A DNA stretch of 64,000 bases from Stenotrophomonas aracearum (GCF_031834615.1 NZ_CP115543.1:62001-126000); one strand, 5' to 3'; numbered from the stretch's first letter, positions 28,290 to 37,788 are shown. The notes: generated by a model from the sequence alone, not told the origin. Numbers and translations are program-made.

Positions 28290-31049
28290 ATGCAATATCG
28301 AAACATCCATAAAAAGACACCGGTTACCTTGCTCGCCCTGTCGATAGGCCTGGCGCTGAGCGGAACCACCCTGGCGCAGGACCCGGCCCCGGCTTCGGCC
28401 ACCGACCTGGACACCGTCACCGTCACCGGCTACCGCGCCAGCGTCGAGAAGGCGCTGGACATCAAGCGCGGCGAAGCCGGCGTGGTCGACGCCATCGTCG
28501 CCGAAGACATCGGCAAGTTCCCTGATCTGAACCTGGCCGAGTCGCTGCAGCGCGTGCCCGGCGTGGTCATCACCCGCGAAGCCGGCGAAGGCCGCAACAT
28601 CTCGGTGCGCGGCTTGGGCCCGGACTTCACCCGCGTACGCATCAACGGCATGGAAGCGCTGACCACGGTCGGCGCCGGCGACCAGAGCGGCGGCACCAAC
28701 CGCGGCCGCGGCTTCGACTTCAACGTGTTCGCCTCGGACCTGTTCTCGCAGCTGCTGGTGCGCAAGACCGCCTCGGCCGACGTGGAAGAAGGCTCGCTGG
28801 GTGCCACCGTCGACCTGCGCACCGCGCGCCCGTTCGACTACGACGGCTTCACCTTCGCCGCCAGCGGCCAGGCCAGCTACAACGCGATGGCCGAAAAGGC
28901 CGACCCGCGCGTGGCCGCGCTGATCTCCAACACCTGGGCTGATGGCACCTTCGGCGCGCTGCTGTCGGTGGCCTACTCCGAGCGCCAGGCGCTGGAAGAA
29001 GGCTCCAACACCGGCCGCTGGGCCAACGGCCCGAGCAACGGCAACTTCAATGCGGCGTCGCCGTTCACCCAGGCGCGTTCGGCCAGCGTGTACCACCCGC
29101 GCTTCCCGCGTTACGTGCAGATGGAGCACGAGCAGAAGCGCCTGGGCGTGACCGGCACCCTGCAGTGGAAGCCGACCGACGCCACCGAAATCTCGCTGGA
29201 CACGCTGTACTCGAAGATCGACGCCAAGCGCGACGAGCACTACATCGAAGCCATTTCCTTCAGCCGCGGCACCAGCACCACCCCGCGCCTGGTCGGCAAG
29301 CCGGCGATGATCGTCAAGGACGGCGTGATCGAGAACAACGCGCTGGTCTACGGTGAATTCGACAACGTCGACATCCGCACCGAAAACCGCCACGACGAGT
29401 GGAGCACCGAGTTCAAGCAGATCGCCCTGAACGGCCAGCACCGTTTCGGCGACGACTTCACCTTGTCCGGCAAGGTCGGCATCTCGCGCTCCAAGCACGA
29501 GAACCCGATCCAGACCACCATCATCATGGATAAGTACGATGTGGACGGTTACAGCTACGACTACCGTGGCAACAGCCGTTTCCCGAAGCTGAACTACGGT
29601 ATCGACCCGACCAACCCGGTGGGCTGGGAACTGGCGGAAATCCGCCTGCGCCCGCAGTACGTGGACAACGACTTCGACACCGGCCAGGTCGACTTCAACT
29701 GGAACCTGAGCCCCGGCTTCCGCCTGAAGGGCGGCATCCTGGCCAAGAACTACACCTTCGACACCGTGGAACTGCGCCGCGCCAGCGAGCTGGCCGTGCC
29801 GAACTTCCCCAACGGCACCAAGATCGTGCCGGTGGACATGACCCAGCAGGCCGGCCTGAAGGGAATCACCGGTACGCCTGACCAGTGGGTGGTGCCGAAC
29901 CTGGACGCCATAGCCGACCAGTTCGACATCTACAGCAACAGCGGTACCTTCGCCGTCGCCCCGCGCGCCAACAACTCGCGCAGCGTCGAAGAAGAAGACC
30001 GTGGCGGCTACCTGATGGGCGAGTTCTCCACCGAACTGGGCAGCATTCCGTTCTCGGGCAACTTCGGCGTGCGCTATGTAAAGACCAAGCAGAGCTCCAC
30101 CGGTCTTTCCACGCTGGCCACCGGCACCGTGGCAACCACGGTGGATCGTGAGTACGACGACACCCTGCCCTCGTTCAACCTGGTCGCGGAAATCACCCCG
30201 GACTTCCTGATCCGCCTCGGTGCGGCCAAGGTGATGAGCCGCCCGGGCCTGGGCAGCCTGACCCCGGGCGCCACCGTGGCCGTAGCCGGCGGTGCGCGCA
30301 CCATCTCCAGCGGCAACCCGTACCTGGACCCGATCCGCGCCAAGAACGTGGACCTGGGCTTCGAGTGGTACTTCTCCGAAGGCGCGATGGCCGGCATCGG
30401 CCTGTTCTACAAGGACATCGAAAGCTTCGTGCAGACCACCCGCGAAGTGGCGCCGTACAGCGCCAGCGGCCTGCCCGACTCGCTGCTGATCGGTACCGGC
30501 GCGTCGCCGTCGGATGACTTCACCTACACCAAGCCGGTCAACACCCCGGGTGGCGAACTGCACGGCGTGGAAGCGAACTACATCCAGCCGTTCACCTTCC
30601 TGCCGGGCAACTGGTCGAACCTGGGCATCCAGTTGAACTACACCTGGGTCGAATCGCAGATCCAGTACATCAACTCCAGCGGCCAGCCGGTGATGAAGGC
30701 CGACCTGACCGGTCTGTCCAAGTCGTCCTGGAACGCCACGCTGTTCTATGAAGGCACCGTCTGGTCCGGCCGCGTGTCGGCCACCAACCGCGACGACTAC
30801 CTGACCCAGGTGCCCGGCACCGAAGCAGGCTTCAACGTGGACGGTACCCACGGCATGACCGGCACCACCTTCATCGACGCCTCGATCCGCTATGCGATCA
30901 GCGACCAGCTGGAGCTGAGCCTGGAAGGCATGAACCTGACCAACGAGGCCAGCGACGAGTGGGTGTACTCGCCGGCCACCGGTCGCCTGCCGCTGCAGTA
31001 CACCGAAACCGGCCGGCAGTACCAGCTGGGCGTTCGTTACAAGTTCTGA
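28290..31049 (+). CDS. TonB-dependent receptor, carbohydrate type
   Basis: The 919-residue receptor has a signal peptide ending at TTLAQ, a TonB box (DLDTVTVTGYR), and a plug with FPDLNLAESLQRVPGVVITR and NISVRGLGPDFTRVRINGM. A long barrel follows, ending LGVRYKF with the terminal aromatic. This plug sequence is typical of the large sugar-related receptors of Xanthomonadaceae. Divergence from kdgK-eda, a shared operator motif and the secreted protein downstream suggest it imports oligouronides across the outer membrane. A strong hairpin separates it from the next gene. Confidence 0.95.
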   Translation: MQYRNIHKKTPVTLLALSIGLALSGTTLAQDPAPASATDLDTVTVTGYRASVEKALDIKRGEAGVVDAIVAEDIGKFPDLNLAESLQRVPGVVITREAGEGRNISVRGLGPDFTRVRINGMEALTTVGAGDQSGGTNRGRGFDFNVFASDLFSQLLVRKTASADVEEGSLGATVDLRTARPFDYDGFTFAASGQASYNAMAEKADPRVAALISNTWADGTFGALLSVAYSERQALEEGSNTGRWANGPSNGNFNAASPFTQARSASVYHPRFPRYVQMEHEQKRLGVTGTLQWKPTDATEISLDTLYSKIDAKRDEHYIEAISFSRGTSTTPRLVGKPAMIVKDGVIENNALVYGEFDNVDIRTENRHDEWSTEFKQIALNGQHRFGDDFTLSGKVGISRSKHENPIQTTIIMDKYDVDGYSYDYRGNSRFPKLNYGIDPTNPVGWELAEIRLRPQYVDNDFDTGQVDFNWNLSPGFRLKGGILAKNYTFDTVELRRASELAVPNFPNGTKIVPVDMTQQAGLKGITGTPDQWVVPNLDAIADQFDIYSNSGTFAVAPRANNSRSVEEEDRGGYLMGEFSTELGSIPFSGNFGVRYVKTKQSSTGLSTLATGTVATTVDREYDDTLPSFNLVAEITPDFLIRLGAAKVMSRPGLGSLTPGATVAVAGGARTISSGNPYLDPIRAKNVDLGFEWYFSEGAMAGIGLFYKDIESFVQTTREVAPYSASGLPDSLLIGTGASPSDDFTYTKPVNTPGGELHGVEANYIQPFTFLPGNWSNLGIQLNYTWVESQIQYINSSGQPVMKADLTGLSKSSWNATLFYEGTVWSGRVSATNRDDYLTQVPGTEAGFNVDGTHGMTGTTFIDASIRYAISDQLELSLEGMNLTNEASDEWVYSPATGRLPLQYTETGRQYQLGVRYKF

Positions 31050-31063
31050 GTGCGCGTAACCGG

Positions 31064-31089
31064 CAGCGGCGTGGGCAACCACGCCGCTG
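31064..31089 (+). terminator. Strong hairpin after the TonB receptor
   Basis: CAGCGGCGTGG and CCACGCCGCTG form a perfect 11-bp stem with a GCAA tetraloop, 14 bp after the stop. There is no U-run. It may attenuate read-through into the 1283-aa gene or stabilise the receptor mRNA. Confidence 0.6.
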
Positions 31090-31105
31090 TTGCGGCGCAA
31101 GATGC
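31087..31105 (+). promoter_or_regulatory. Repeat 2 of the shared 19-mer upstream of the secreted protein
   Basis: CTGTTGCGGCGCAAGATGC matches 28168-28186 at 18 of 19 positions and lies 85 bp before the ATG at 31190. The symmetrical TTGC-N3-GCAA core suggests protein binding. It hints that the two genes are controlled together, perhaps from separate promoters. Confidence 0.45.
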
Positions 31106-31189
31106 CGCACTGCTTCCCGTTTGCTAGTTTCTGGCGGCCCTGCGCACACGCTGCGGCCGTGGTGATGTGCTGTGGAAAGGAAAGGTCAC

Positions 31190-34100
31190 ATGGTGCTTTG
31201 GGGTGGGGTGGTTCGGGCCGTTTCGGGCGTTGACGGGTATGCGAGGGTCGGCCGACGGCCGACGCTACCGCGAACGTTGGCACTGGCGGTGTTGGTGGCC
31301 TTGTCCGGTACCGCCGCCGCGCAGAGCACGCCACAGCTGCTGTTCCATGTCTCGGCCGAGCACGGCCTGGAGGCCGACCACGCCGAAGGCGATGCCGTTC
31401 CCAACTTCGTCGACAAGGTCACCACCGTGGCCGACGGTGCGCGTGGACGCGGCATCCAATGGGCCGACGACGGTGTGCTGTCGTGGAACGCCCCGGGCAA
31501 TATCCAGGCGCAGCGCGGGACCCTGGGTTTCTACTGGCGCCCGCGCTACGCGGTGGGCGAAGCGCCGTTCGTGATCTTCCGGGTCGGCTACGCCGACCAC
31601 AGCAGCTGGGACATGGCCTGGCTGCGCATCGACTGGAACGGTCACGGCTTCGATGCCTTCGTGACCGACGCCAACCTGGCGCGCACCCGCGTGTCGTTCA
31701 AGCTCGACAAGACGCCCGATCCCCAGCAGTGGCAGCACATCGCCTTCGGCTGGGACGAAAACCACGGCGTGCGCCTGTACGTGGACGGCAAGGAGGTCGC
31801 CCGCGCGGAGACCACCGCCGACTATGACGCGGCGCTGGACCAGCTCGGCCTGGCCGGGCGGGTGATGGCGCCCTACCAGGTGCAGAGCCGCTACAACTTC
31901 CTGCGTGGCAGCGATTTGGACGAGATCCGCGTCTACGATCGCCTGCTCGACCCCGCCGGCGTGGCGGCGCTGGCTGCCAACAAGGCGCCGGGCAGCAGCG
32001 TGGCCGACACCGGTCCGACGCGCGCCTGGAACCATCGTTTCGGGTGGGACAACGCCGCACCGCCGGTGCTCAGCGCACCCACCACGACCATCCGCAAGAT
32101 CGAGTTCGCCGATACCAAGGACCACAAGCAGTGGATGTGGAAGGCGACCGACGGCATCGCCGAAACCACCTGGCCGGGCGTGTACAACCGCTCGCGCCTG
32201 CCCGGCCGCAACGACTACTTCCAGCTGCCGGACTGGAACACCTACGTGGAAGGCGGCCAACAGCTCGACCTGACCGTTCCCGCCGGCGAGACCGTCAACC
32301 GCGTTGAAGTGCGCGGCGCGGCCTTCGGTGGGCTCAGCCACAGCGCCGGCGATGCCGCTGCCACGCCGCTGCTGCAGCGCCCGCAGGGCGTGGTGCGCAG
32401 CGTGGACGACATTCCGGCGCAGACCGGTGGCGTGCTGCACTTCCGCAATACCGCACAGGAAACGCCGATCCAGGAAATCTGGGCTTACCAGGTCAGCGAC
32501 GCCGCCGAGCCGGAAGGCACGGTGAAGCAGCGCTACCTGATCGACAGCCAGGCCCTGCCCGACTACCTCAACATCACCACCCTGCGCGAGTACATCGACG
32601 GCCGCTACCCGGCCGCAGAGCGCAGCACGGTGATGGCGCTGCCCAAGGGCGCCGGCTCGCGCCGTCGCGGTGCAGACACGCTGCCGGCCCATCCGCTTCC
32701 GATCGTGCACGTGCTGATTCCTTCCGGCGTGGGCGACGCCCCGGCTGCGCAGCCGCTGATCCGCAGCTGGGCGCACAGCTGGGAGAACATGTACGACGGA
32801 CTCGACGGCGTGGCCATCGACCTGCCGGCGCTGGACCTGCCGGCCGCGCGCGATGGATTGATCCCGCTCAACATCCGCATCAAGGACCCGATCTGGCCGG
32901 CGCGCGACATGATCGATGTGTCGGTCTCGGTAAAGCCGAACCAGAAGCGCACGCTGTGGCTGGACCTGCGCGACCGCATCCTCACCGCCGACAGCCTGTG
33001 GATCAGCATCGCCTCGGGCGCGCCAGGCTTCAACGCCGGCTCGCTGGACGGTGCGGAGATCCGCATGGTCTACAAGGACCGCGCCGAAGCGAAGAAGGAA
33101 CACGTGGCCGACCGTTTCAACCAGGCGCGCGACAACTGGGGCTTCCTGGTCGAAGAGCACACCACCTCCAAGCGCCAGCGCCTGTATGCGCGCGTGTACG
33201 CGGACCTGAGCGACCTGCTGCGGGTGGACCCGGACCACGCGCTGGGGCGCCTGTACTGGAACTACATCAGTTACAACAGCCAGGGCAAACCGCCGTTCAC
33301 CCAGCCCGAAGCGCCCAAGGGCGTGCCACTGTGGGCGTTCCGGCAGACTGAAGACCTCAAGTACGTACGTCGCTTCGTGGACTGGTGGATCGACAACCGG
33401 CAGATCGCCTACGGCGACTTCGGCGGCGGCATCTCCGACGATACCGACCTGACCCAGCAGTGGCCGGGGCTGGCGCTGATGGGCGTGCAGCCGGACCGCC
33501 TGAACCGCTCGCTCACCGCGTTGTCCGACGCGGTGTACCGCAACGGCATGTTCTCCAACGGCCTGAGCACCATCGAAACCGATGAGCTGCATTCCTACGA
33601 AGAAGGCATCAACGCCAACAGCGCGATGCTGTACCTCAACTGGGGCGATCCGCTCACCCTGGAACGCCTGATGGAAACGGTGAAGGCGTTCGACGAGCGC
33701 ATCATCCTGCCCAATCCACAGGGCAACCTGCTGTTCTCCAGCAACTGGTTCGGCGGCAACAAGGTGTATCGCGAGCCGAACTGGCAATGGCAGAAGCCGT
33801 ATTCGTTCCCGGCGCTGCACCCGGCCTTCCTGGTCGGCCAGTACAACGCCGACCCGACCGGCCGCAAGCTGGTCACCGGGCTGGCCGACAGCTACCTGGC
33901 GCACGCCTACACCGACGACAAGGGCCGCTGGGCGCTGCCCAACGAGATCAACTGGCAGACAGGCAAGGTGCGCGGCGGTGAGCTCAACAACGGCTCGGGC
34001 GGCGGCGATGTGATGCACACGTTCTGGGCGGCCTGGCGCTGGAGCGGCGACGACAAGTATTTGAAGGCGTTGGACTACCGCGTGCAACGTGGCGGCCCCG

Positions 34101-35041
34101 GCGCATTGGCCAACCTGGGCGAGAACTTCGTCGAGGTGCTGGGCAAGGGTGCCGAATGGAACCCGAAGCTGGTGGCCGATGCGGACGCCGGCAACACCGG
34201 GTTCTCAAGCCTGATGGCGTGGCAAGCCACCGGCGACAAGAAGTACCTGGAAGCGCTGCATGCCGACGGCATCCAGGCCAAGGCGCAGCGCGAGTACATG
34301 AACACTGAAGGCCACTGGTGGTCCGACCGCGTGGAAGCGCCGAGCGAGTTCCTGCAGCGGGCACGCCTGGGTGGCATTGCCCTGAAGCGCAACCAGAGCT
34401 GGCCCGGGCACACGGTGAGCTGGCGCTTCGCGCAGCCTGACGCGGCCGAGCAGGTGGCGCTGCTGGTGCATGCGCCGTCCACCGAGCACTTCAAGGTCAT
34501 TGCGTACAACACCGGCAAGCATGCGGTGGATGCGGAGATGAGTACCTGGAACGTCACCGCCGGGCAGTGGCGGATGACCAGCGGCGTGGACCGTGACGGC
34601 GACGACCGCATCGATGGCAAGGGCGAAACGCGTGAGGTATCGCTGGAGCGCAGTGCAAGCCTTCCGCTGCGGTTCGCACCGGGCGTGGCGCAGGTGTTCG
34701 AGTTCGAACTGATCAAGGCCGGTACGCCGGTGGAGCTGCGCCCCGACCTGGGCGTGGGTCGTGGCGATGTGCGCGTTGACGGACGCCAGGTGCACGTGAC
34801 CGTGCACAGCTTGGGGCACGTGGGCACACCGGTGGGCACGGCGGTGCTGGAGGACGCGAACGGGCGTGAGCTGGCGCGTATCGAGATTCCGGCGATGGAA
34901 GCGCCGGTGGATCTGGTGCCGAAGACGACCACGGTGAGCCTGCCGTTGCCAGCGTGTAATCGCAGCGGCCTTCGCGTGCGCGTGGAGCTGCAGGATGGCG
35001 GCGCGGAAGTCACCCAGCGCAACAACACCGTGACCTTCTGA
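31190..35041 (+). CDS. Large secreted multidomain protein, putative polysaccharide-active enzyme
   Basis: The protein has about 1283 residues. An unusually long signal peptide (hydrophobic core LALAVLVALSG, cleavage after TAAA) is partly encoded by a SMAG repeat. The first ~250 residues look like a LamG/concanavalin jelly roll (GTLGFYWRPRYAVGEAPFVIF, VRLYVDGKEVARAET, DEIRVYDRLLDPAGV). A beta-rich middle follows, then a helical region (about 680-1050) with WGFLVEEHTTSKRQRLYARVY, FGGGISDDTDLTQQWPGLAL and SYEEGINANSAMLYLNWGD, suggestive of an alpha/alpha toroid. A beta-sandwich closes the protein. No standard CAZy motif is recognised. Its position after the uronate receptor suggests a lyase or glycosidase. 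ATG is preceded by AGGAAAGG. Confidence 0.85.
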   Translation: MVLWGGVVRAVSGVDGYARVGRRPTLPRTLALAVLVALSGTAAAQSTPQLLFHVSAEHGLEADHAEGDAVPNFVDKVTTVADGARGRGIQWADDGVLSWNAPGNIQAQRGTLGFYWRPRYAVGEAPFVIFRVGYADHSSWDMAWLRIDWNGHGFDAFVTDANLARTRVSFKLDKTPDPQQWQHIAFGWDENHGVRLYVDGKEVARAETTADYDAALDQLGLAGRVMAPYQVQSRYNFLRGSDLDEIRVYDRLLDPAGVAALAANKAPGSSVADTGPTRAWNHRFGWDNAAPPVLSAPTTTIRKIEFADTKDHKQWMWKATDGIAETTWPGVYNRSRLPGRNDYFQLPDWNTYVEGGQQLDLTVPAGETVNRVEVRGAAFGGLSHSAGDAAATPLLQRPQGVVRSVDDIPAQTGGVLHFRNTAQETPIQEIWAYQVSDAAEPEGTVKQRYLIDSQALPDYLNITTLREYIDGRYPAAERSTVMALPKGAGSRRRGADTLPAHPLPIVHVLIPSGVGDAPAAQPLIRSWAHSWENMYDGLDGVAIDLPALDLPAARDGLIPLNIRIKDPIWPARDMIDVSVSVKPNQKRTLWLDLRDRILTADSLWISIASGAPGFNAGSLDGAEIRMVYKDRAEAKKEHVADRFNQARDNWGFLVEEHTTSKRQRLYARVYADLSDLLRVDPDHALGRLYWNYISYNSQGKPPFTQPEAPKGVPLWAFRQTEDLKYVRRFVDWWIDNRQIAYGDFGGGISDDTDLTQQWPGLALMGVQPDRLNRSLTALSDAVYRNGMFSNGLSTIETDELHSYEEGINANSAMLYLNWGDPLTLERLMETVKAFDERIILPNPQGNLLFSSNWFGGNKVYREPNWQWQKPYSFPALHPAFLVGQYNADPTGRKLVTGLADSYLAHAYTDDKGRWALPNEINWQTGKVRGGELNNGSGGGDVMHTFWAAWRWSGDDKYLKALDYRVQRGGPGALANLGENFVEVLGKGAEWNPKLVADADAGNTGFSSLMAWQATGDKKYLEALHADGIQAKAQREYMNTEGHWWSDRVEAPSEFLQRARLGGIALKRNQSWPGHTVSWRFAQPDAAEQVALLVHAPSTEHFKVIAYNTGKHAVDAEMSTWNVTAGQWRMTSGVDRDGDDRIDGKGETREVSLERSASLPLRFAPGVAQVFEFELIKAGTPVELRPDLGVGRGDVRVDGRQVHVTVHSLGHVGTPVGTAVLEDANGRELARIEIPAMEAPVDLVPKTTTVSLPLPACNRSGLRVRVELQDGGAEVTQRNNTVTF
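31246..31268 (-). repeat. SMAG element inside a coding region
   Basis: On the minus strand it reads GTAG followed by CGTCGGCCGTCGGCCGACC. It lies in frame within the n-region of the signal peptide of the 1283-aa protein (residues about 19-27 from the ATG). SMAG elements are normally intergenic. Confidence 0.75.
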
Positions 35042-35042
35042 C

Positions 35043-35069
35043 GTAGAGCCGGGCTCTGCCCGGCTCTAC
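35043..35069 (+). repeat. SMAG stem-loop between convergent genes
   Basis: GTAGAGCCGGG-CTCTG-CCCGGCTCTAC, with GTAG at one end and CTAC at the other. It starts two bases after the stop codon of the 1283-aa gene and overlaps the last bases of the phzF-like gene, so it probably ends both transcripts. Confidence 0.88.
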
Positions 35070-35899
35070 AGCGTGACGGTGCCCTCGATGCAGGTCACGC
35101 ACGTTCCCCCGATCCACAACGCATCGCCATCACGCTCCACCTGCACCCGCCCCGCACGCCCCAACACGGTGCCCTGGCTGATCACATACCGCGTCGGCGC
35201 CTCGCCCAGCAACCACCGCGCAATGCCCGCATTGAGGCTGCCGGTCACCGGATCCTCCGGCGCCGCCTCGCCGGCGATGAACGCACGCGACTCGTACTGC
35301 GCGTCTACGCCGTCGCTTTCGCTGCACGCGGCAAACACGCCCACCATCAATCCGTCCAACGCCGCGTAGTCCGGCCGCACCGCCAACACGGCTGCCCGGC
35401 TTTCCAGGCGCACCACGATCCACGGCGGCCCGTTGTCCACCCACCGGGCGTCCACCACGTCGTCGGCGGCCACGCCAAGGCCTGCAACAACGCGCTCCCG
35501 CAACGCGGGCACCAGCGGCCCCTCGCGCAACAGCGGCGGCGCATCGAAGGCAAATCCGGTCTCGCTTCGACGAATCCGCACCAGCCCGATCCCGCACTCC
35601 TGCACGATCTCTGCGCCCCGCGGTACGCCACCATTGGTCAACCAGGCATGGCAGCTGCCCAGGGTGGGATGCCCGGCGAACGGCAACTCGCCCAGCGTGG
35701 TGAAGATGCGCACGCGGTAATCCGCTCGCGGGTCGCGCGGTGCGGAAACGAAGGTGGTTTCGCTCAGGTTGGTCCAGCGGGCGAATGCCGCCATGCGGGC
35801 GTCGCTCAGCCCTTCGCCGTTGAGAACCACCGCAAGCGGGTTACCCAGCAGCGGATCGGTGCTGAAAACGTTGACCTGGGTGAACGGGTGTGTGGACAC
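35066..35899 (-). CDS. PhzF-family isomerase/epimerase
   Basis: The 277-residue PhzF-like protein has two diaminopimelate-epimerase-type halves. The catalytic glutamate lies in the family segment RWTNLSETTFV near residue 45, and the second half contains DPVTGSLNAGIARWL, which binds the substrate carboxylate. True PhzF isomerises dihydro-hydroxyanthranilate in phenazine synthesis, but no other phenazine gene is here, so this is a housekeeping homologue of unknown substrate. The start is GTG with AGGAG eight bases upstream. It lies between the two uronate blocks without obvious connection. Confidence 0.92.
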   Translation of the reverse strand: MSTHPFTQVNVFSTDPLLGNPLAVVLNGEGLSDARMAAFARWTNLSETTFVSAPRDPRADYRVRIFTTLGELPFAGHPTLGSCHAWLTNGGVPRGAEIVQECGIGLVRIRRSETGFAFDAPPLLREGPLVPALRERVVAGLGVAADDVVDARWVDNGPPWIVVRLESRAAVLAVRPDYAALDGLMVGVFAACSESDGVDAQYESRAFIAGEAAPEDPVTGSLNAGIARWLLGEAPTRYVISQGTVLGRAGRVQVERDGDALWIGGTCVTCIEGTVTL

Positions 35900-36236
35900 G
35901 GATACTCTCCTGTCATGCGATGAATACGTTTGCGCAGATCGCGTCAGCCAAGCCTGTCAATCCAATGCCGTGGCAGCCATGGTCCATGCAGTTCGCGACA
36001 AAGTTTGGACCTCTCGCCCTGTTAGGAATGAGTGTAGTTCACGGCGCGCCAAAGTGTGAGCGAGTTCGCGAGGCGCCTAGAAAACCTTGCGGTTTGTAAC
36101 ACCTTATAACTTGTCATGCCGGCCTGCAGCTCTCCATGAGTTGATGATTCTCTGAAAAGCTCAGGGCGCCATTGCCATCATTTCGCCCCGTCGATACCGT
36201 CCGCGCCTCGTCAGTGTTCAAAAGAGGGAACAGCCC
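35900..36236. other. Intergenic region between divergent genes
   Basis: These 337 bp separate the PhzF-like gene from the MASE1 gene and must hold both promoters. The part from 36085 to 36115 is AT-rich (TTTGTAACACCTTATAACTTG) and is the most promoter-like segment, but I cannot define hexamers with good spacing. Short open frames here look spurious. Confidence 0.5.
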
Positions 36237-37781
36237 ATGGAACGGTGGAAGCGCAGCTTTGAAATGAAGCTCCCCATTGAGTCAGTTGGCTTCGTTCTTG
36301 CCGCCGCTTACGCGCTGTCCTGCTGGGCGGCGAGGCAGGTATCGATGGACCAGTTTCACCTTCCAGCTGGACTTCGTGTTGCTGCGCTTCTGATGTTTCC
36401 CATGCGCCTATGGCCGTACCTGATACTGGGTGAGTACGCGTACTTCGCGCATATGCGCTTTCCCATGATCGATACATATGGTTTGGCGTGGACTATTCTG
36501 TCTTCAGCATTTCTAATGCCTGCGGTTGCCCTGATCCTGCACTGGCATCGACGGTTGATGGATGCGAGAACAGACGCCTGGTTCATATCCGCCGCAATGA
36601 CTTCCGCGGTGGTGGTAACACTGCTCAATCTAGGATTCTCGCATCTGCTATGGCCCGTTCCCCACCGCAACGATTTCCTGACAGACGCCACAAGAGGCGC
36701 GTTGGGCCAGTTCATAGGCATCCTCACGCTCGCGCCGCTGGCCCTGCTCTGGACACGTAGGAAGTCCGGCTGGGAGTGGAATCGACGATACGCTGCTGCG
36801 ACCGCTGGTGCTGCCACCGTGATCGTGGGGTTGGGGCTGTTGACGCTTCTGGTTCCGGCCAGTGCACCATCGCTTAAAATCACGTTGCAGTTGCTGGTCG
36901 CGCTGCCTGCCATTGCCCTGACATGCATGCATGGATGGCGCGGTGCCGCGATAGCGGTCCCATTGGTGAACATGGTCATCGGATTGACAAGCAGAGGCAG
37001 CGAACCTTGGTCGTTCGACTCATCCACGTTCGTGGCACAGCAGATACTGATGATTGCGGGCGTGGCTTTGCTTACACTCGGGTACAGCATCAGTCACTAC
37101 TATCACCACTACACAAGTGGTCGAAAGAGGGAGCTCGTAACGGCCGCGCATGCGAGGGCGTCGCACTTCGCCGGCGAGATGGACCTGCGTCGCCGCGTAC
37201 TGGAGATGCGAAAGATGGGGGATGGCATCGACCATTCCCTAAGCGAGATTGCATACTACCTCCGGGACAATGGTCACCCGGACATGGCGCACTCGCTGCT
37301 GCAGGTGTCCGTCGCGAATTCTAGGAGATTTCGGGAGCACACGAGCCTGGTATACCCCACCGCTCTGGAACATGTTGGCCTTTACCTGAGCGTACAGTTG
37401 AGCGGCCTGGGAGAGCACTGGAGAAGCTCGCGTCGCGTGTTGTCTCCCCGGATGGTGGGCGATCCATGCGGGATGAGTACCGGTTTGCAGCTCGCTGCGT
37501 ACCGTGTAATGGCGGAGGCAGTCTCGGTACTACTGGAGCACGAGGAAGACCGGATAAAGGTACATGCGCGCTGTGGCCAGATCGGCGACATGCGGGGAAT
37601 CTTCGTTGTTGTCTCGCTGATCGACCCGCAAAGGCACATCGCGGAAGGGACAATGGGTATCACCATTGAGCGGCTTACAGGAAGGACGCTGCCCTACGGC
37701 GGCACTGTTCAGTGCCGCCGCAACCGGGTTCGGATTCTGCTGGTGGAATCCAGCGAGGTGGAGGAGCCGCCCCTGAAGTGA
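36237..37781 (+). CDS. MASE1-type membrane sensor with degenerate kinase-like C-terminus
   Basis: The 514-residue protein has about eight N-terminal hydrophobic helices (1-295) that fit the MASE1 sensory domain (VAALLMFPMRLWPYLILGEY). The cytoplasmic part (about 300-500) looks like a UhpB/NarX-type histidine kinase: a helical DHp-like stretch (ELVTAAHARASHFAGEMDLR) and a weak HATPase-like region. No convincing phosphoacceptor His or G-boxes are visible. It may be a pseudokinase or partner sensor. ATG has AGGG upstream. No response regulator is adjacent. Confidence 0.75.
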   Translation: MERWKRSFEMKLPIESVGFVLAAAYALSCWAARQVSMDQFHLPAGLRVAALLMFPMRLWPYLILGEYAYFAHMRFPMIDTYGLAWTILSSAFLMPAVALILHWHRRLMDARTDAWFISAAMTSAVVVTLLNLGFSHLLWPVPHRNDFLTDATRGALGQFIGILTLAPLALLWTRRKSGWEWNRRYAAATAGAATVIVGLGLLTLLVPASAPSLKITLQLLVALPAIALTCMHGWRGAAIAVPLVNMVIGLTSRGSEPWSFDSSTFVAQQILMIAGVALLTLGYSISHYYHHYTSGRKRELVTAAHARASHFAGEMDLRRRVLEMRKMGDGIDHSLSEIAYYLRDNGHPDMAHSLLQVSVANSRRFREHTSLVYPTALEHVGLYLSVQLSGLGEHWRSSRRVLSPRMVGDPCGMSTGLQLAAYRVMAEAVSVLLEHEEDRIKVHARCGQIGDMRGIFVVVSLIDPQRHIAEGTMGITIERLTGRTLPYGGTVQCRRNRVRILLVESSEVEEPPLK

Positions 37782-37788
37782 AGAGCCT

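Noticed and set aside
28230..31334. Open frame of about 1034 codons antisense to the TonB receptor
   Set aside because: The receptor on the plus strand has signal peptide, plug and barrel motifs; the antisense reading is low-complexity Val/Ala/Gly/His.
31265..34087. Open frame of about 940 codons antisense to the large secreted protein
   Set aside because: No recognisable motif, biased composition, no ribosome site.
35066..35899. Phenazine biosynthesis cluster
   Set aside because: Only a PhzF-family homologue is present; none of the other phz genes is nearby.
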